From the NCBI GenBank assembly GCA_965201085.1, contig CBDAVS010000016.1:434001-498000 (forward strand): a stretch of 64,000 nucleotides of DNA, read 5' to 3'. Numbering within the stretch: the first letter of the stretch is position 1; every line of letters starts with the position of its first letter. The position numbers were made by a program, and so were the translations under genes. This DNA is from JAPOUP01 sp965201085 (GTDB lineage Bacteria; Pseudomonadota; Alphaproteobacteria; Rhodobacterales; Rhodobacteraceae). The notes under the pieces were generated by a model. The model was given only the letters and a program-made list of their open reading frames with translations, searched no databases and was not told the DNA's origin. Below, piece after piece: positions 54,092 through 63,296 of the stretch.

Positions 54092-55019
54092 GAGTTTGTT
54101 CCATAAGTTGAGTGGTCCCGCAGGATGTGGCATTCCGGTTGGTGAAAGCAACCAAATACGGAGAGAGCCATGCCCTGGAACAGGACCACCCAACAGATCC
54201 ATAAGCGCCCGGACGACCACAGTCAAAACGACCTGACCGACGCCGAATGGACCATCATCGAGCCGATGCTGCCGAAGCAGGGAAGGATGGGACGGCCGCG
54301 CGAGGTCGACCTTCGGTCGGTGTCCGGCGCGGGCCGGTATATCCTGTCCACGGGATGCCAGTGGCGCGCGTTACCCTCTGGATATCCACCGTTTTCCACC
54401 GACCGGAACTATTTTTACGCATGGCGGCGGAGCGGGCTCCTGGAGCGTCTCGTGCATCGTCTCCGGGACCTCGCGCGGCGGTGTTCGGGGCGCTCCGCGG
54501 AGCCGACCGCCGCCTCGATCGACAGCCAGTCGGTGAAGACCACGGAGAGCGGCGGGCCCCGCGGCTACGACGCCGGGAAGAAGGTGAAGGGGAGGAAAAG
54601 GCACCTGATCGTGGACGCCGACGGCACACCGATCGTCATGACGGTTCACACCGCCGACATCCAGGACCGGGACGGGGCGCCGGACCTGATCGCGAAGCTG
54701 CTGGAGACGGTGCCCACGGTGTGTAGGCTGTTCGCCGACGGTGGCTACGCGGGTCAGAAGCTGCGGGAGCGGCTTGAGGGGATGGGGTTGTCGAACGTGA
54801 TCAGGATCGTCGAAAAACCGAAGAATGTCAAAGGGTTCACTGTTCTCTACCGCCGCTGGGTCGTGGAGCGGACCTTCGCCTGGATGGGCCGGTGCCGCCG
54901 CCTGTCGAAAGATTACGAAAGGCTCAGCGAGAACTCGCTGGCATGGGCGCAGCTGGCCGCCTGCCGGTTCCTGCTCAGGCGGGTGGCGAGGGCGTCAACT
55001 CCATGAAAAACAATGGTTT
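54092..55019 (+). mobile_element. IS5-family insertion sequence (about 930 bp)
   Basis: A full transposase gene is bracketed by short imperfect inverted ends: TTGTTCCATAAGTTGA at the left and the complement of TTGTTTTTCATGGAGTTGA at the right. The exact boundaries and target duplication are not certain. The right end lies about 20 bp before the truncated repA frame, whose N-terminal codons are missing, so the insertion or an associated deletion removed them. Confidence 0.75.
54170..55006 (+). CDS. IS5-family transposase
   Basis: 278 residues. DLTDAEWTIIEPMLPKQGRM near residue 21 is the conserved N-terminal block. YILSTGCQWRALPSGYPPFS follows. The DDE residues are in ASIDSQSVKTTESGGPRGYD, CRLFADGGYAGQKLRERLEG and VVERTFAWMGRCRRLSKDYE (catalytic Glu). 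The frame is uninterrupted, so it may be functional. The substitution around LRSVSGAGRYIL (usually RR-x-x-x-A-x-x-Y-x-x) is odd but outside the catalytic core. Confidence 0.9.
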   Translation: MPWNRTTQQIHKRPDDHSQNDLTDAEWTIIEPMLPKQGRMGRPREVDLRSVSGAGRYILSTGCQWRALPSGYPPFSTDRNYFYAWRRSGLLERLVHRLRDLARRCSGRSAEPTAASIDSQSVKTTESGGPRGYDAGKKVKGRKRHLIVDADGTPIVMTVHTADIQDRDGAPDLIAKLLETVPTVCRLFADGGYAGQKLRERLEGMGLSNVIRIVEKPKNVKGFTVLYRRWVVERTFAWMGRCRRLSKDYERLSENSLAWAQLAACRFLLRRVARASTP

Positions 55020-55036
55020 GATCATATCAGTGACTT

Positions 55037-56176
55037 ATGATTCAAACTCTCACACTGAAGACGAACCTGCGCGGCGAGGAGAACACCTACACCGAGCTTT
55101 TCGGGATCGTGGACCGTGCCTCCATGGTACGCCGCAACAGCCTCGAGCGCCGCCACGGCGGGGCGCTGCTGGGCTGTTCGGTCGTCTTGTCATCCTGGAT
55201 ACAGGAGGCGCTGGAGGCCCGGCGGGTGCTGACCCTGCACGGCGACTATTTCAGGCTCCGCCAGCCCCTCGAGCGGGCCGTCTACCAGCTGGTCCGCAAA
55301 CACTGCGGAGAGCAGCCCGAATGGAGGGTCGGCCTGCCCAGGCTCCAGGCCAAGGTGGGCTCCAGCCGCCAGCGCCGTGATTTTCGCGGCGAAATCAGAA
55401 AGCTCGCGTCGCGCTGGGACGGGCAGGATTTCCTCGGCTACCGGATCGCGTTCGGGGACGACACGCTGACCGCCTCCCCCGTCGGGGGCGTACGGCGCGT
55501 ACGCGCCGACCGGACCCGAGCCGAGCGCCGCATCTCTGCGGAGACCCTGGACACCCTGGCCCGCGAACTCCCGCATCTCGACCCCGGACGTATGGAGCTC
55601 CTCTGGCGGTCATGGGCGGCCAAGAGGACGGAGCCCGTGCGGAACGCGCAAGCCGCCTTCCTCGGCTTCTGCCGCCGCTACGCGGAGCTCCGCGCCGATG
55701 GTGACCGACGGGACCGCGACGGCCCACGGCCGATGATGGGCGAGCAGGCGCATACAGAAGCATTGCACTGGTGGCAGGGCCTGTCCCCGGAGCAGCGGGA
55801 GGCCGCCGTCGCGGAGCTCCGCATCTGCGGGGAAGGCACCGACTGGGCCTTCGTCCGCACCGAGAAGCAGATCATCGAGCGCGCCGCTGCGGACTGGGGC
55901 GGCGTTGACCGGCCCGAACCGGACAGGGATCGCCGGGACGGAACCGCCGGAAATCCAGCACCGTCCTTCCCCTCGGGCGGGATCCATTACTCGGAGCCGT
56001 GGGACGCGCTGGCGCGGGAGCATGCGGCCCGCCTCCCGGGCGGACACGTCCCCGACCTGGACATCCTCGCGGACAGCTTCCGTCAATGGTGCCGGACGAG
56101 GGACATCCCGCTCGACGCCCCGAGGATCAAAAGCACCTTCGTCACCTTCTGCCGAAAATACAGACCACAGCGGTGA
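55037..56176 (+). pseudogene. Plasmid replication initiator RepA (RPA family), N-terminally truncated
   Basis: 379 residues remain. LSSWIQEALEARRVLTLHGD, YFRLRQPLERAVYQLVRKHC, GEQPEWRVGLPRLQAKVGSS and RDFRGEIRKLASRWDGQDFL are the central and C-terminal parts of the replication initiator protein A family used by alphaproteobacterial plasmids. Normal members have about 100 or more further N-terminal residues, which are missing here and replaced by the IS5 element; the first 30 residues of the frame look out of register. Residues 200-379 form the long C-terminal extension. With no visible parAB or origin iterons, this is best read as a remnant of an integrated plasmid. Confidence 0.75.
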
Positions 56177-56689
56177 CCGCGTTTGGGCGGTTATACAGGC
56201 GCGCTCTCGTTGAGCTAAGGACCGACGACACGGACCTATGCCCGTCAGGTCGACGAGAGAGGCCGCGTTTCCGCTCCATCGTAAGACGGGGACACTGGCG
56301 GCGTGGTCGTGTCTGGATTTCCGCATCTCTTGGACCTTCCGGCTCCGCCTCCGTCCGGTTTTCCCAAGGAGCGCCATGTTTCAGGGAAAGCGCGTCATTG
56401 GAGCGGATCGCGACGGCAGCGCCAGGCACCGTTTTCGGATTCCTTTTTTCGCCCTTTGGATTCCGGGTGCCGTTCGCTTTGATGTCCGTCGTTTTCGTTT
56501 GGCAGGGGTGTGGGGTCTCCCCGCCGGGAAAGAGCCCCGCATGCGTGCGGTGCTGTTATGTACTACACCACCGGAACAGCACTTGCGGGATTCTTGAGAA
56601 TTGCTCTTTTTCGGAATGGCTGGCCGCAGTGTTCCTCGGCTTCTGTCGCCTCTCCGCGTTCGCCGCGAATTCATCGAGGCGGCGCCGGA
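56177..56689. other. Stretch without a supported gene
   Basis: 513 bp between repA and the convergent abiEii. It might include the old plasmid replication region, but I see no iterons or clear DnaA boxes. A half tRNA-like stretch near 56180-56215 was considered and not accepted. Confidence 0.4.
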
Positions 56690-57544
56690 TCAGCGCGGCC
56701 AGGGCAGGCTTTCGTAGAAGGAGCGGACCTGCCCGTAGCAGACGTCGAAGTCGGGAAGCCCGCCGGTCTCGACGTCAATCCCCGTCCAGTCGGCCCGCGA
56801 CCGCAGCCTTGTTTCGGGATCGGCCAGCGAATCCCGCTTCGGCTCGAGGCCGCGGGAACGGGATTTCGCGAGCATGATCTCCAGGATCCGCTGCCCGGAC
56901 GCCGCGTCGATCTCGTTGCGCGACGTCAGGTGATGGATGTCGTAGACGTCCTGCCGCCGGTTCCGGCGGCGGACCGCCTGCTGGAGGATGGCCCGGTATT
57001 TCTCGGCGATCAGCTCCGCCACGTCGTAGGCGTAGAGGTCACGACCCTCGGCGATCCTGAGGACCATCACCTCCCGGAGCGGTTCGTTGAAGGAAACGTC
57101 GACCGTGAAATACCCCGTCCGCCGCTTCCCAGACCCGGACGGCGTGGAATGCTCCATCTTGATCTTCAGGGCCGGGAAACTGCCGGTCTCGAACCGTCCG
57201 CTGGGAAATTTACGGACGGAGTGGACGTTCACGGTCAGGTCCGTGTGGCCCAGGCCCGCGGCCGCGGGCCGCAGCGCACGCCCAAGCGCCTCGCCGAGGT
57301 CTTCGGCGATGTCGGGGCGGACGGGAAATCCGGCGGTCAGGTCGATGTCAACGCTCATCCGCGGGCTTTCGTGGACAAGCCCCATGAGCAGACCCCCCTT
57401 GAGGAAGAGCCGGTATTCGGGCAGCAGGCGGGCGATGGCGTGGAGGGCGACCTCGATGGCCTGCCTGCCGCGGTGCCCGATCGGGTCGGCGGCAGCGCGT
57501 CCGACCCACTCGCCGGTGTCGATGATGCGGATGTCAGGGGACAT
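56690..57544 (-). CDS. abiEii: AbiEii-family nucleotidyltransferase toxin
   Basis: A 284-residue toxin of the type IV AbiE system. The nucleotidyltransferase core is LLPEYRLFLKGGLLMGLVHE (K-G-G) with SPRMSVDIDLTAGFP (S-x-D-I-D metal-binding Asp pair). FTVDVSFNEPLREVMVLRIA and YDVAELIAEKYRAILQQAVR (K-x-x-A family motif), then RRNRRQDVYDIHHLTSRNEI (R-x-K/R-D-x-x-D), complete the signature. It blocks growth by modifying tRNA in studied systems. ATG 57544 overlaps the antitoxin gene by 11 bp, the normal bicistronic arrangement. Intact. Confidence 0.9.
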   Translation of the reverse strand: MSPDIRIIDTGEWVGRAAADPIGHRGRQAIEVALHAIARLLPEYRLFLKGGLLMGLVHESPRMSVDIDLTAGFPVRPDIAEDLGEALGRALRPAAAGLGHTDLTVNVHSVRKFPSGRFETGSFPALKIKMEHSTPSGSGKRRTGYFTVDVSFNEPLREVMVLRIAEGRDLYAYDVAELIAEKYRAILQQAVRRRNRRQDVYDIHHLTSRNEIDAASGQRILEIMLAKSRSRGLEPKRDSLADPETRLRSRADWTGIDVETGGLPDFDVCYGQVRSFYESLPWPR

Positions 57545-58409
57545 TGAGCGAAAGCATCCATCTTTCCGAGAAACGGGGGGCGAACGGCAGTTTCGGATCC
57601 AGTCTGCGGCTCCCGCCGCGCTGGGCGGAGTCCCTCCAGCGCTCGATCCGCCGGTCGTGGACGGCGAGGCGCTCCTCCAGGATATGTCCGGCGCGGCATC
57701 TGACGATGCCGCTGCCGCCGTCGACGGAGGAAACGATGTCGTCGAGATACACGCGGGCGTGCCCGCGCCAGACGTCGATGACATGGGACATGCCTCCGCA
57801 GAGTTCGGGCCTGTCCAGCATGTCGAGGAACGTCTGCCCGATCGTGGAGACGCGGGCGAAGCCGTTCCGGACGACCACGGAGCGTCCGGCGCGGCGTCTC
57901 TCGACCACCCGCACGGGGTGGCCGCGCACGATTTCCGGATGGATCACGCCCCGGAGGGGGAATTCATCCGCGCCCTCACGCATCATGGTTTCCGCGATGA
58001 GTGCGTTCACCGCCGGACGGTCGGGACGGGAGAGGATGAGGGAGGCCGGCGACCTGTCCGTCAGATGCCAGAGCTGCATGGCCGACAGATGCGAGATGTG
58101 GCAGAAGCGGTCCGTCAGGCAGGCGATTTCGTCCGCCCCCAGATCGGGGACGGTCAACACCCGCCAGCGGCCCGGGTAGTCGTCATCGGCGCGGACGATC
58201 CTTTCCCTCCGCAGGACGGCGTGCCTCCGGAGAAGCTCCTCCGCCGTCGCCCCCCGCGCGGGCAACCGGAGCCGGTACTCCGCCGCTTCGGCATGCAACC
58301 GGCGGAGAAGCAGGAACATGTCCCTGTACGAGACGACGGGCGACTCCGCCGATTCCAGCAGGGACACGAAGCGCCGGGTGGGGCGCGTTATCCGTGAGTA
58401 TGGGGCCAA
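57534..58409 (-). CDS. abiEi: AbiEi-family antitoxin / transcriptional repressor
   Basis: A 291-residue protein with an N-terminal winged-helix region and a C-terminal antitoxin domain. HISHLSAMQLWHLTDRSPAS, ARVSTIGQTFLDMLDRPELC, GMSHVIDVWRGHARVYLDDI and VRCRAGHILEERLAVHDRRI are AbiEi blocks. The C-terminus AQRGGSRRLDPKLPFAPRFS then ERWMLSLNV is highly characteristic. The longest frame begins with TTG at 58409; a later ATG (MFLLLRRLHAEAA) would cut the winged helix. AbiEi proteins repress their own operon by binding inverted repeats, and a perfect palindrome lies about 30 bp upstream. Confidence 0.9.
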   Translation of the reverse strand: MAPYSRITRPTRRFVSLLESAESPVVSYRDMFLLLRRLHAEAAEYRLRLPARGATAEELLRRHAVLRRERIVRADDDYPGRWRVLTVPDLGADEIACLTDRFCHISHLSAMQLWHLTDRSPASLILSRPDRPAVNALIAETMMREGADEFPLRGVIHPEIVRGHPVRVVERRRAGRSVVVRNGFARVSTIGQTFLDMLDRPELCGGMSHVIDVWRGHARVYLDDIVSSVDGGSGIVRCRAGHILEERLAVHDRRIERWRDSAQRGGSRRLDPKLPFAPRFSERWMLSLNVP

Positions 58410-58437
58410 TGTAGCGAACCTGAAAACCTGTCCTAAT

Positions 58438-58480
58438 AAATATCCGGGGATACGTCCTGAGGACGTATCCCCGGATATTT
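58438..58480. promoter_or_regulatory. Perfect 43-bp palindrome upstream of abiEi (candidate operator or terminator)
   Basis: The arms are AAATATCCGGGGATACGTCC and its exact reverse complement, with a 3-base centre (TGA): 20-bp arms without mismatch. It lies 29 bp before the TTG start of abiEi. AbiEi antitoxins are known to bind inverted repeats in their promoters, so this is the natural operator candidate. The A/T ends of the arms would also suit a bidirectional terminator. Confidence 0.6.
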
Positions 58481-58578
58481 TATAACCTACACCGATCGAT
58501 GCGTCGCGTCAAGGGGCTGACGCCGGTGCGTTCTTATGAATCCCGCCTGACCTTTCCGGCCAGTGACATCATCAAGCG

Positions 58579-58785
58579 TTATTTTCGTATTGGCGAAAGC
58601 CAGACTTCGTTGAAGCGGCGCAACGCCCATTCCCGCGTTTCCTGCGGCTGGCGCTGTATCTCTTCGGCAATGTCGAAAACCAACCTTCCCAACTTGTCGC
58701 GCTGCCGCTTGCGTAACGGCGCATCCGACCCGCCGCGACGCAATAACAAGCTTGGGAAAGAAGCATGACGAAGACACGAAGACAT
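58579..58785 (-). CDS. Small hypothetical protein, 68 residues
   Basis: The frame from ATG 58785 encodes MSSCLRHASFPSLLLRRGGS, then a charged helical tail LRKRQRDKLGRLVFDIAEEI and QRQPQETREWALRRFNEVWL. The C-terminal half looks like real protein of a mobile region, but no family is recognised. It is cut off upstream by the IS30 copy C terminus, so it may be the 3' end of a longer gene. Confidence 0.3.
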   Translation of the reverse strand: MSSCLRHASFPSLLLRRGGSDAPLRKRQRDKLGRLVFDIAEEIQRQPQETREWALRRFNEVWLSPIRK

Positions 58786-58831
58786 CACGGACCGATCCAC
58801 GGACAGTGGAGCGCGTTCAGATGAATAAAGC

Positions 58832-60092
58832 CCCCGTTCCGCTCTGAAGTGAAACACCGTTGATGGTGGGAAGCCGCGTTTCGGGCGCGGCATCCCGCGA
58901 ACCGGCCGGATAACGGCGACAGTCCCTGTGCTCAGGATAGGAGAGTGTCATGCCCGAGGGCTACCGTCATCTGACCTTCGACGGAAGATGCCGGATATAC
59001 GCGACGGGGAAAGGCGGGCTTTCGGACGGGGCCATCGCCGGGCGGCCGGGCCGCCATCCGGCCACCATATCGCGGGAGCTCCGGCGCGACGGCGGCGGGC
59101 GGGGTTACCGTCAGGGACAGGCGCGGAGGAAGGCGTCGGCGCGCCGGAGCGGGGCCTCTTCGGTCCCGGGGAAGCTGACGGAGGAGCGCTGGGCGAAGGT
59201 CGTGGCGAAGCTGGGGAAGGCTGGAGCCCGGAACAGGTCCCGGGGCGTCTCCGGCTGGAGGACCCCGGCATGGTCGGCCGTCAGCGGATATACGACCTCG
59301 TACGCGCGGACGGCGGGGACGGAGGAACGCCTTGCGGGCACCTGCGGCGGCGGGGAAGCGGACACGGTGATCGGCGGGGGAAACGGCGGTGCGGTGATGT
59401 CGCCTGTGGACAGATGCCCGGAATTCACGCCTGTCCAACGGGTTGACGGAAAGAAGGCGGAGGCGGTCGGCGGGGCGATGACCGACCTTCTCAAGGGGCT
59501 CGGCGCCAGGGTCCACACGATCACGGCGGACAACGGCAGGGAGTTCGCGGGGCACGCGAAGGTGGCGAAGGCGCTGGAGGCCGACCTCCTCCTCCCGACG
59601 CCCTACCACTCATGGGAGCGGGGCCTGAACGGGCACACCAACGGGCTGCCGCCCCAGTACCTGCCGAAAAGGGGACCGACCTGCGGCAGGTCACGGACGC
59701 CCGCGTGAAGCGGGTCCAGGACATCCTGAACGCGCGCCCCCGCAAGGCGCCCGGCTACCTGACGCCGGCGGAGGCTTTCACGCGGGCGCGGCCTCCCTGA
59801 GGCGCTTCGCCCCGTCGGCCGACGGGGGAGAGGGAATTCCGCAGGCGCGCCCGCCCGGTTTCGGTCGGGCCACCCCTTCCCTCGCCCGGACGGGCGCGCC
59901 ACCTCCCGCCGCGGGGCCCTGCCGCCGCCGGGAGGCCCGGTTAAGCTCCGATTCGAAGGGACCGCCGCCGTATTCCGCGTGGAATCCGGGGCCCTGGCCG
60001 GAAAATCCCTCAACACCGGCCCGCCTCCTCCGCTCGGGCCACGCCCTCGCTCCGGAGGCGGGCCGGTGTTGCACTTCGGACTGGAAGTGGGG
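58832..60092 (+). mobile_element. IS30-family element, copy C (1261 bp, internally deleted)
   Basis: It has the same ends as copies A and B, with GTGAAACACC instead of GTGCAACACC at the left. About 120 bp is missing from the transposase relative to copy B, between two GGGGAA repeats near 59355. The flanks AGC and ATC give no exact duplication. It forms the right edge of the accessory island. Confidence 0.85.
58950..59800 (+). pseudogene. IS30-family transposase, copy C
   Basis: It starts MPEGYRHLTFDGRCRIYATG like the others. It loses the segment that includes the first catalytic Asp region (GDWEADT) through the deletion near 59355. A TADNGREFAGHAKVAKALEA block remains. A frame change near 59668 precedes the C-terminal YLTPAEAFTRARPP. 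It is non-functional. Confidence 0.85.
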
Positions 60093-60659
60093 ATCTGAAA
60101 AAGTCGTCTCTGAAAATCTTCGGGTCGCCTGCCATTTGCTCTCGCCTGGAATCCTGCCCCTTCTGCAGCTCCCGACACTATCCCTGAAGGCGAGTTTCGT
60201 CTATAAATTCTATAGACACGGCAAATTTCGCCCATAGACGCACACCACATTCTTTGTGGTTGTTTTTGGGTAGGGTCAGGGTCATCCGCCCGCTCAGAAC
60301 CATTCTGTAGCCGATTGAAACCCATTTAGGAAACAAACTTGCCTATCGAAGCAAGAGTTCACTTGATCGACTCAATGACATACTCGAGCTTGTAGCATTG
60401 CATCTCACGTGACTGCGCCGTGACGTCAACCGGGTCCAGCAAGCTGGTCACTATCTCAAATCACAGATGAACTGAGGCACATGAGCGACTGTGCTTGTTG
60501 ACCTACTCCGAGCGGCTGCACACGAGATTGCGCGATAGAACGGCCTAGGGCCCGCTGACATTCCCAGGTGAAATTCCGATTCGAAGCGTACCAGGTATCG
60601 ACTTTGCTTCCGGTTCCGTACCACATACGGGTGTTCGTCAAACCACAACTTTCGCGACA
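60093..60659. other. Stretch without a supported gene
   Basis: 567 bp between IS30 copy C and the methyltransferase gene. In relatives a comF-like gene often diverges from this methyltransferase toward grxC, but I find no comF similarity. Minus-strand frames at 60451-60693 overlap the methyltransferase start and look accidental. The region probably holds decayed sequence and the methyltransferase promoter. Confidence 0.4.
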
Positions 60660-61493
60660 ATGCAAAACCCGCCCCGACTGACAGATCGCCCATCCCTGAT
60701 CCGCAATCGTTCGCGGGCTCGGCGATCAGGCCATCCGGCTCTTTTTCTGCAGGAGGAAACGGTCGCGGAGGTCACTGAAAGACTGAGCCTGATCAATCGA
60801 AAATTCAACGCGCCAGCGGTGATCAGCGGCTGGCCGGAGGTCTGGAGAGACTCCCTGCCTGACGCGAAGTTTATCGAAGACACCGAGATTCTCGATCTTG
60901 AGATGAACGCGCACGACCTTGTGATCCATGGAATGTCGCTTCACTGGGCCGACGACGCCGTCGCCCAATTGATTCAGGCCCGTCGCGTCCTGCGACCAGA
61001 CGGCCTGTTTCTTGGCGCGCTCCCGGGCGGTCTGACGCTTCGTGAACTTCGCATAGCGCTGGCCGAAGCCGAAACCGCATTACGCGGAGGGCTTTCGCCC
61101 CGCGTGGTACCGATGGCGGACATTCGCGATCTGGGTGCATTGCTGCAAAGGGCGGGATTTGCGTTACCGGTTGCGGACAGCGTTCGCCACAGAGTTACCT
61201 ATTCCGGCCTAACGGAATTGATGCATGACCTTCGCGCCATGGGTGAAGCCAACGCGATGGCCTCGCGCTCACGAAATTTCGCGCACCGGGACCTCATTGC
61301 CGAAGCCGAAAGGCGCTATCGTGATGCTTTCGCGGAGTCCAGTGGTCGCCTGATCGCAACTTTCGATATCATCTATCTGACAGGATGGGCTCCCACCCCG
61401 AGCCAGCCCAAGCCCCTGCGTCCCGGATCGGCGGCGCGGCGTCTGGCAGATGCGTTGGATGTCACCGAATACACCTTGCCCACCGGTGATTGA
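60660..61493 (+). CDS. SAM-dependent methyltransferase, BioC/NDUFAF5-like
   Basis: A 277-residue class I methyltransferase. The N-terminus MQNPPRLTDRPSLIRNRSRA resembles the NDUFAF5 family start. The SAM pocket is degenerate: no clear GxGxG is seen. The post-motif stretch DLVIHGMSLHWADDAVAQLI (motif V) and RRVLRPDGLFLGALPGGLTL with ELRIALAEAETALRGGLSPR are typical of the BioC/NDUFAF5 branch. The C-terminus RFDIIYLTGW-like segment (FDIIYLTGWAPTPSQPKPLR) supports this. The partner may hydroxylate or methylate complex I, or act in biotin synthesis; I cannot decide. It is followed by hemH at a 57-bp gap. Confidence 0.8.
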   Translation: MQNPPRLTDRPSLIRNRSRARRSGHPALFLQEETVAEVTERLSLINRKFNAPAVISGWPEVWRDSLPDAKFIEDTEILDLEMNAHDLVIHGMSLHWADDAVAQLIQARRVLRPDGLFLGALPGGLTLRELRIALAEAETALRGGLSPRVVPMADIRDLGALLQRAGFALPVADSVRHRVTYSGLTELMHDLRAMGEANAMASRSRNFAHRDLIAEAERRYRDAFAESSGRLIATFDIIYLTGWAPTPSQPKPLRPGSAARRLADALDVTEYTLPTGD

Positions 61494-61550
61494 CCGCGCG
61501 AGGAATGCGTCTAGTTTGACGATGGAACACAGTAGATCGGAAATCTTCAG

Positions 61551-62600
61551 ATGCCAGACAGCGAGCACCCGGAATACGCACCGTCAGATCATCCCGAAAT
61601 CCCGCCTGCCAAGGTAGGAATCCTGCTCGCCAACCTCGGCACCCCGGACGGCCACGGATATTGGCCGATGCGGCGCTATCTTAACGAATTCCTGTCGGAC
61701 AGGCGTGTCATAGACTACCCCCGCTGGAAATGGCAGCCATTGCTGCAGCTGATCATCCTGTCGAAGCGACCGTTCACGTCCGGCGCGGCATACCGATCGA
61801 TCTGGAACAACGAGGCTGACGAAAGCCCGTTGATGACGATCACCAAGGCCCAGACGGCCAAAATCGCCGATCGGATGGCGGATCGATATGGCGATCGTAT
61901 CGTCGTGGATTTCTGTATGCGTTACGGCAATCCCGCGACACGCCTCAAGGTCCGCGAACTGGTGAACAAAGGTTGCCGGAAAATTCTCTTTTTTCCACTC
62001 TATCCGCAATACGCCGGCGCCACGTCGGCCACAGCCAACGACGCTTTTTTCAGTGCATTGATGGAAGAGAAGTGGCAGCCTGTCGCACGGGTCGGGTCGC
62101 CTTATTTCGATCAGAGCGGCTACATCGACGCATTGGCCCGTTCGGTTGAGAGCGCGTATTCGGAGCTTGAGGGTCGGCCCGACATGCTAGTGGTATCCTA
62201 TCACGGCATGCCTCAGCGGTATCTGGCGGAAGGTGATCCCTATCATTGCCAGTGCCAGAAGACCACGCGACTGTTAACGACGCGGCTTGGCTGGGATCCC
62301 ACTGAAATCACGACGACTTTCCAATCCGTATTCGGCTCGGAGGAATGGCTGCGGCCCTACACGGTGGAAGAAGTCGCGAGACTTGCCAAAATCGGGAAGA
62401 AGAAAATAGCCGTCGTCGCACCGGCATTCAGTGCGGACTGTATTGAAACCCTTGAAGAGATTCAGGTTGAGATCCGTGAGAGTTTCGAGGAGGCGGGGGG
62501 CGAAAGTTTCACCTATATCCCATGCCTGAACGACAGTGAGGCGCATATTGACGCCTTATGCGAAACCATTGAAGCGAATCTGGGTGGATGGTTTGAATGA
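61551..62600 (+). CDS. hemH: Ferrochelatase
   Basis: A 349-residue enzyme that inserts Fe2+ into protoporphyrin IX. KVGILLANLGTPDGHGYWPM and YLNEFLSDRRVIDYPRWKWQ are the N-terminal blocks. ILFFPLYPQYAGATSATAND, MLVVSYHGMPQRYLAEGDPY (metal-site His) and YHCQCQKTTRLLTTRLG (Cys-rich loop) follow. TTTFQSVFGSEEWLRPYTVE and VVAPAFSADCIETLEEIQVE (E-T-L-E-E-I) complete the signature. The length and the R-Y-L-N-E-F-L-S-D signature are normal. The gene is intact and probably co-transcribed with the preceding methyltransferase. Confidence 0.97.
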   Translation: MPDSEHPEYAPSDHPEIPPAKVGILLANLGTPDGHGYWPMRRYLNEFLSDRRVIDYPRWKWQPLLQLIILSKRPFTSGAAYRSIWNNEADESPLMTITKAQTAKIADRMADRYGDRIVVDFCMRYGNPATRLKVRELVNKGCRKILFFPLYPQYAGATSATANDAFFSALMEEKWQPVARVGSPYFDQSGYIDALARSVESAYSELEGRPDMLVVSYHGMPQRYLAEGDPYHCQCQKTTRLLTTRLGWDPTEITTTFQSVFGSEEWLRPYTVEEVARLAKIGKKKIAVVAPAFSADCIETLEEIQVEIRESFEEAGGESFTYIPCLNDSEAHIDALCETIEANLGGWFE

Positions 62601-62687
62601 CGCACCAAACCAACATTTAACCATTGCCAAATTCGGGACCGAAGCGGCATTCCAATCACCTGAAGATATTGCGGCCCCACCGCCCGT

Positions 62688-63296
62688 CTAGATGAGAAGT
62701 ACCTGCGTTCCGACCTTCGTCAGTGAGAACAGTTCGGCGATATGTTCATTATATAGACCGATGCAGCCACTTGACGCCCTTCTTCCGATTTTGCGCGTGT
62801 CGTGTGTGCCGTGGATACGGTAATATCTCCACGACAGGTATAGCGCATGGGATCCCATCGGATTGTCCGGACCCGGTGGCACGTAGGAAGGCCAGTCCGG
62901 GTTTCGCTTGAGCATGTCCTGAGTCGGACTCCAGGACGGACCCTCGACCTTCCTCACCACTTCGGTGCGTCCCCGTCGGGTGAGATCATCCGACGATGGA
63001 ACACTCGTTGGGTAGAGTCTGTAAATCGAGAGATCCTCGGACCAGAAATGCAGCATGCGCGATTTCGTATCGGCAAGAATGGCGCCGTTTGTCGTGTCAT
63101 CGAAATACTGCGTCCAATCCTGCGGATGATAGCTCGATATGTTCCTGCGGACGGTTTTGGGTGCCGCCGTCTCCGTCTCGACGAAGTCCTCAATTACAGT
63201 CTGCGCCAATGTCGGCACCGTCAGTCCGACCGCGCCTACCGTCGTACCGCCCAGAAAAGCCCGACGGTCGATCATAAACGTCAATTTACGAGACAT
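62688..63296 (-). CDS. L,D-transpeptidase (YkuD domain)
   Basis: A 202-residue periplasmic protein. The N-terminus MSRKLTFMIDRRAFLGGTTV has a twin-arginine-like RRAFLGG, followed by a hydrophobic stretch ending near LAQT, so Tat or Sec export is likely. The catalytic block is YYRIHGTHDTRKIGRRASSG, then CIGLYNEHI (H-G-T-x and S-x-G-C-x-R/G motifs of the YkuD domain, with catalytic Cys). Such enzymes make 3-3 peptidoglycan crosslinks or attach lipoproteins. The start at 63296 is preferred over 63332 because the export signal begins there. It is convergent with hemH. Intact. Confidence 0.92.
   Translation of the reverse strand: MSRKLTFMIDRRAFLGGTTVGAVGLTVPTLAQTVIEDFVETETAAPKTVRRNISSYHPQDWTQYFDDTTNGAILADTKSRMLHFWSEDLSIYRLYPTSVPSSDDLTRRGRTEVVRKVEGPSWSPTQDMLKRNPDWPSYVPPGPDNPMGSHALYLSWRYYRIHGTHDTRKIGRRASSGCIGLYNEHIAELFSLTKVGTQVLLI

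Noticed and set aside
56176..56220. tRNA-like 5' half on the minus strand (TTAGCTCAACGAGAGCGCG)
   Set aside because: D-arm-like sequence only; no T-arm or acceptor partner found downstream.
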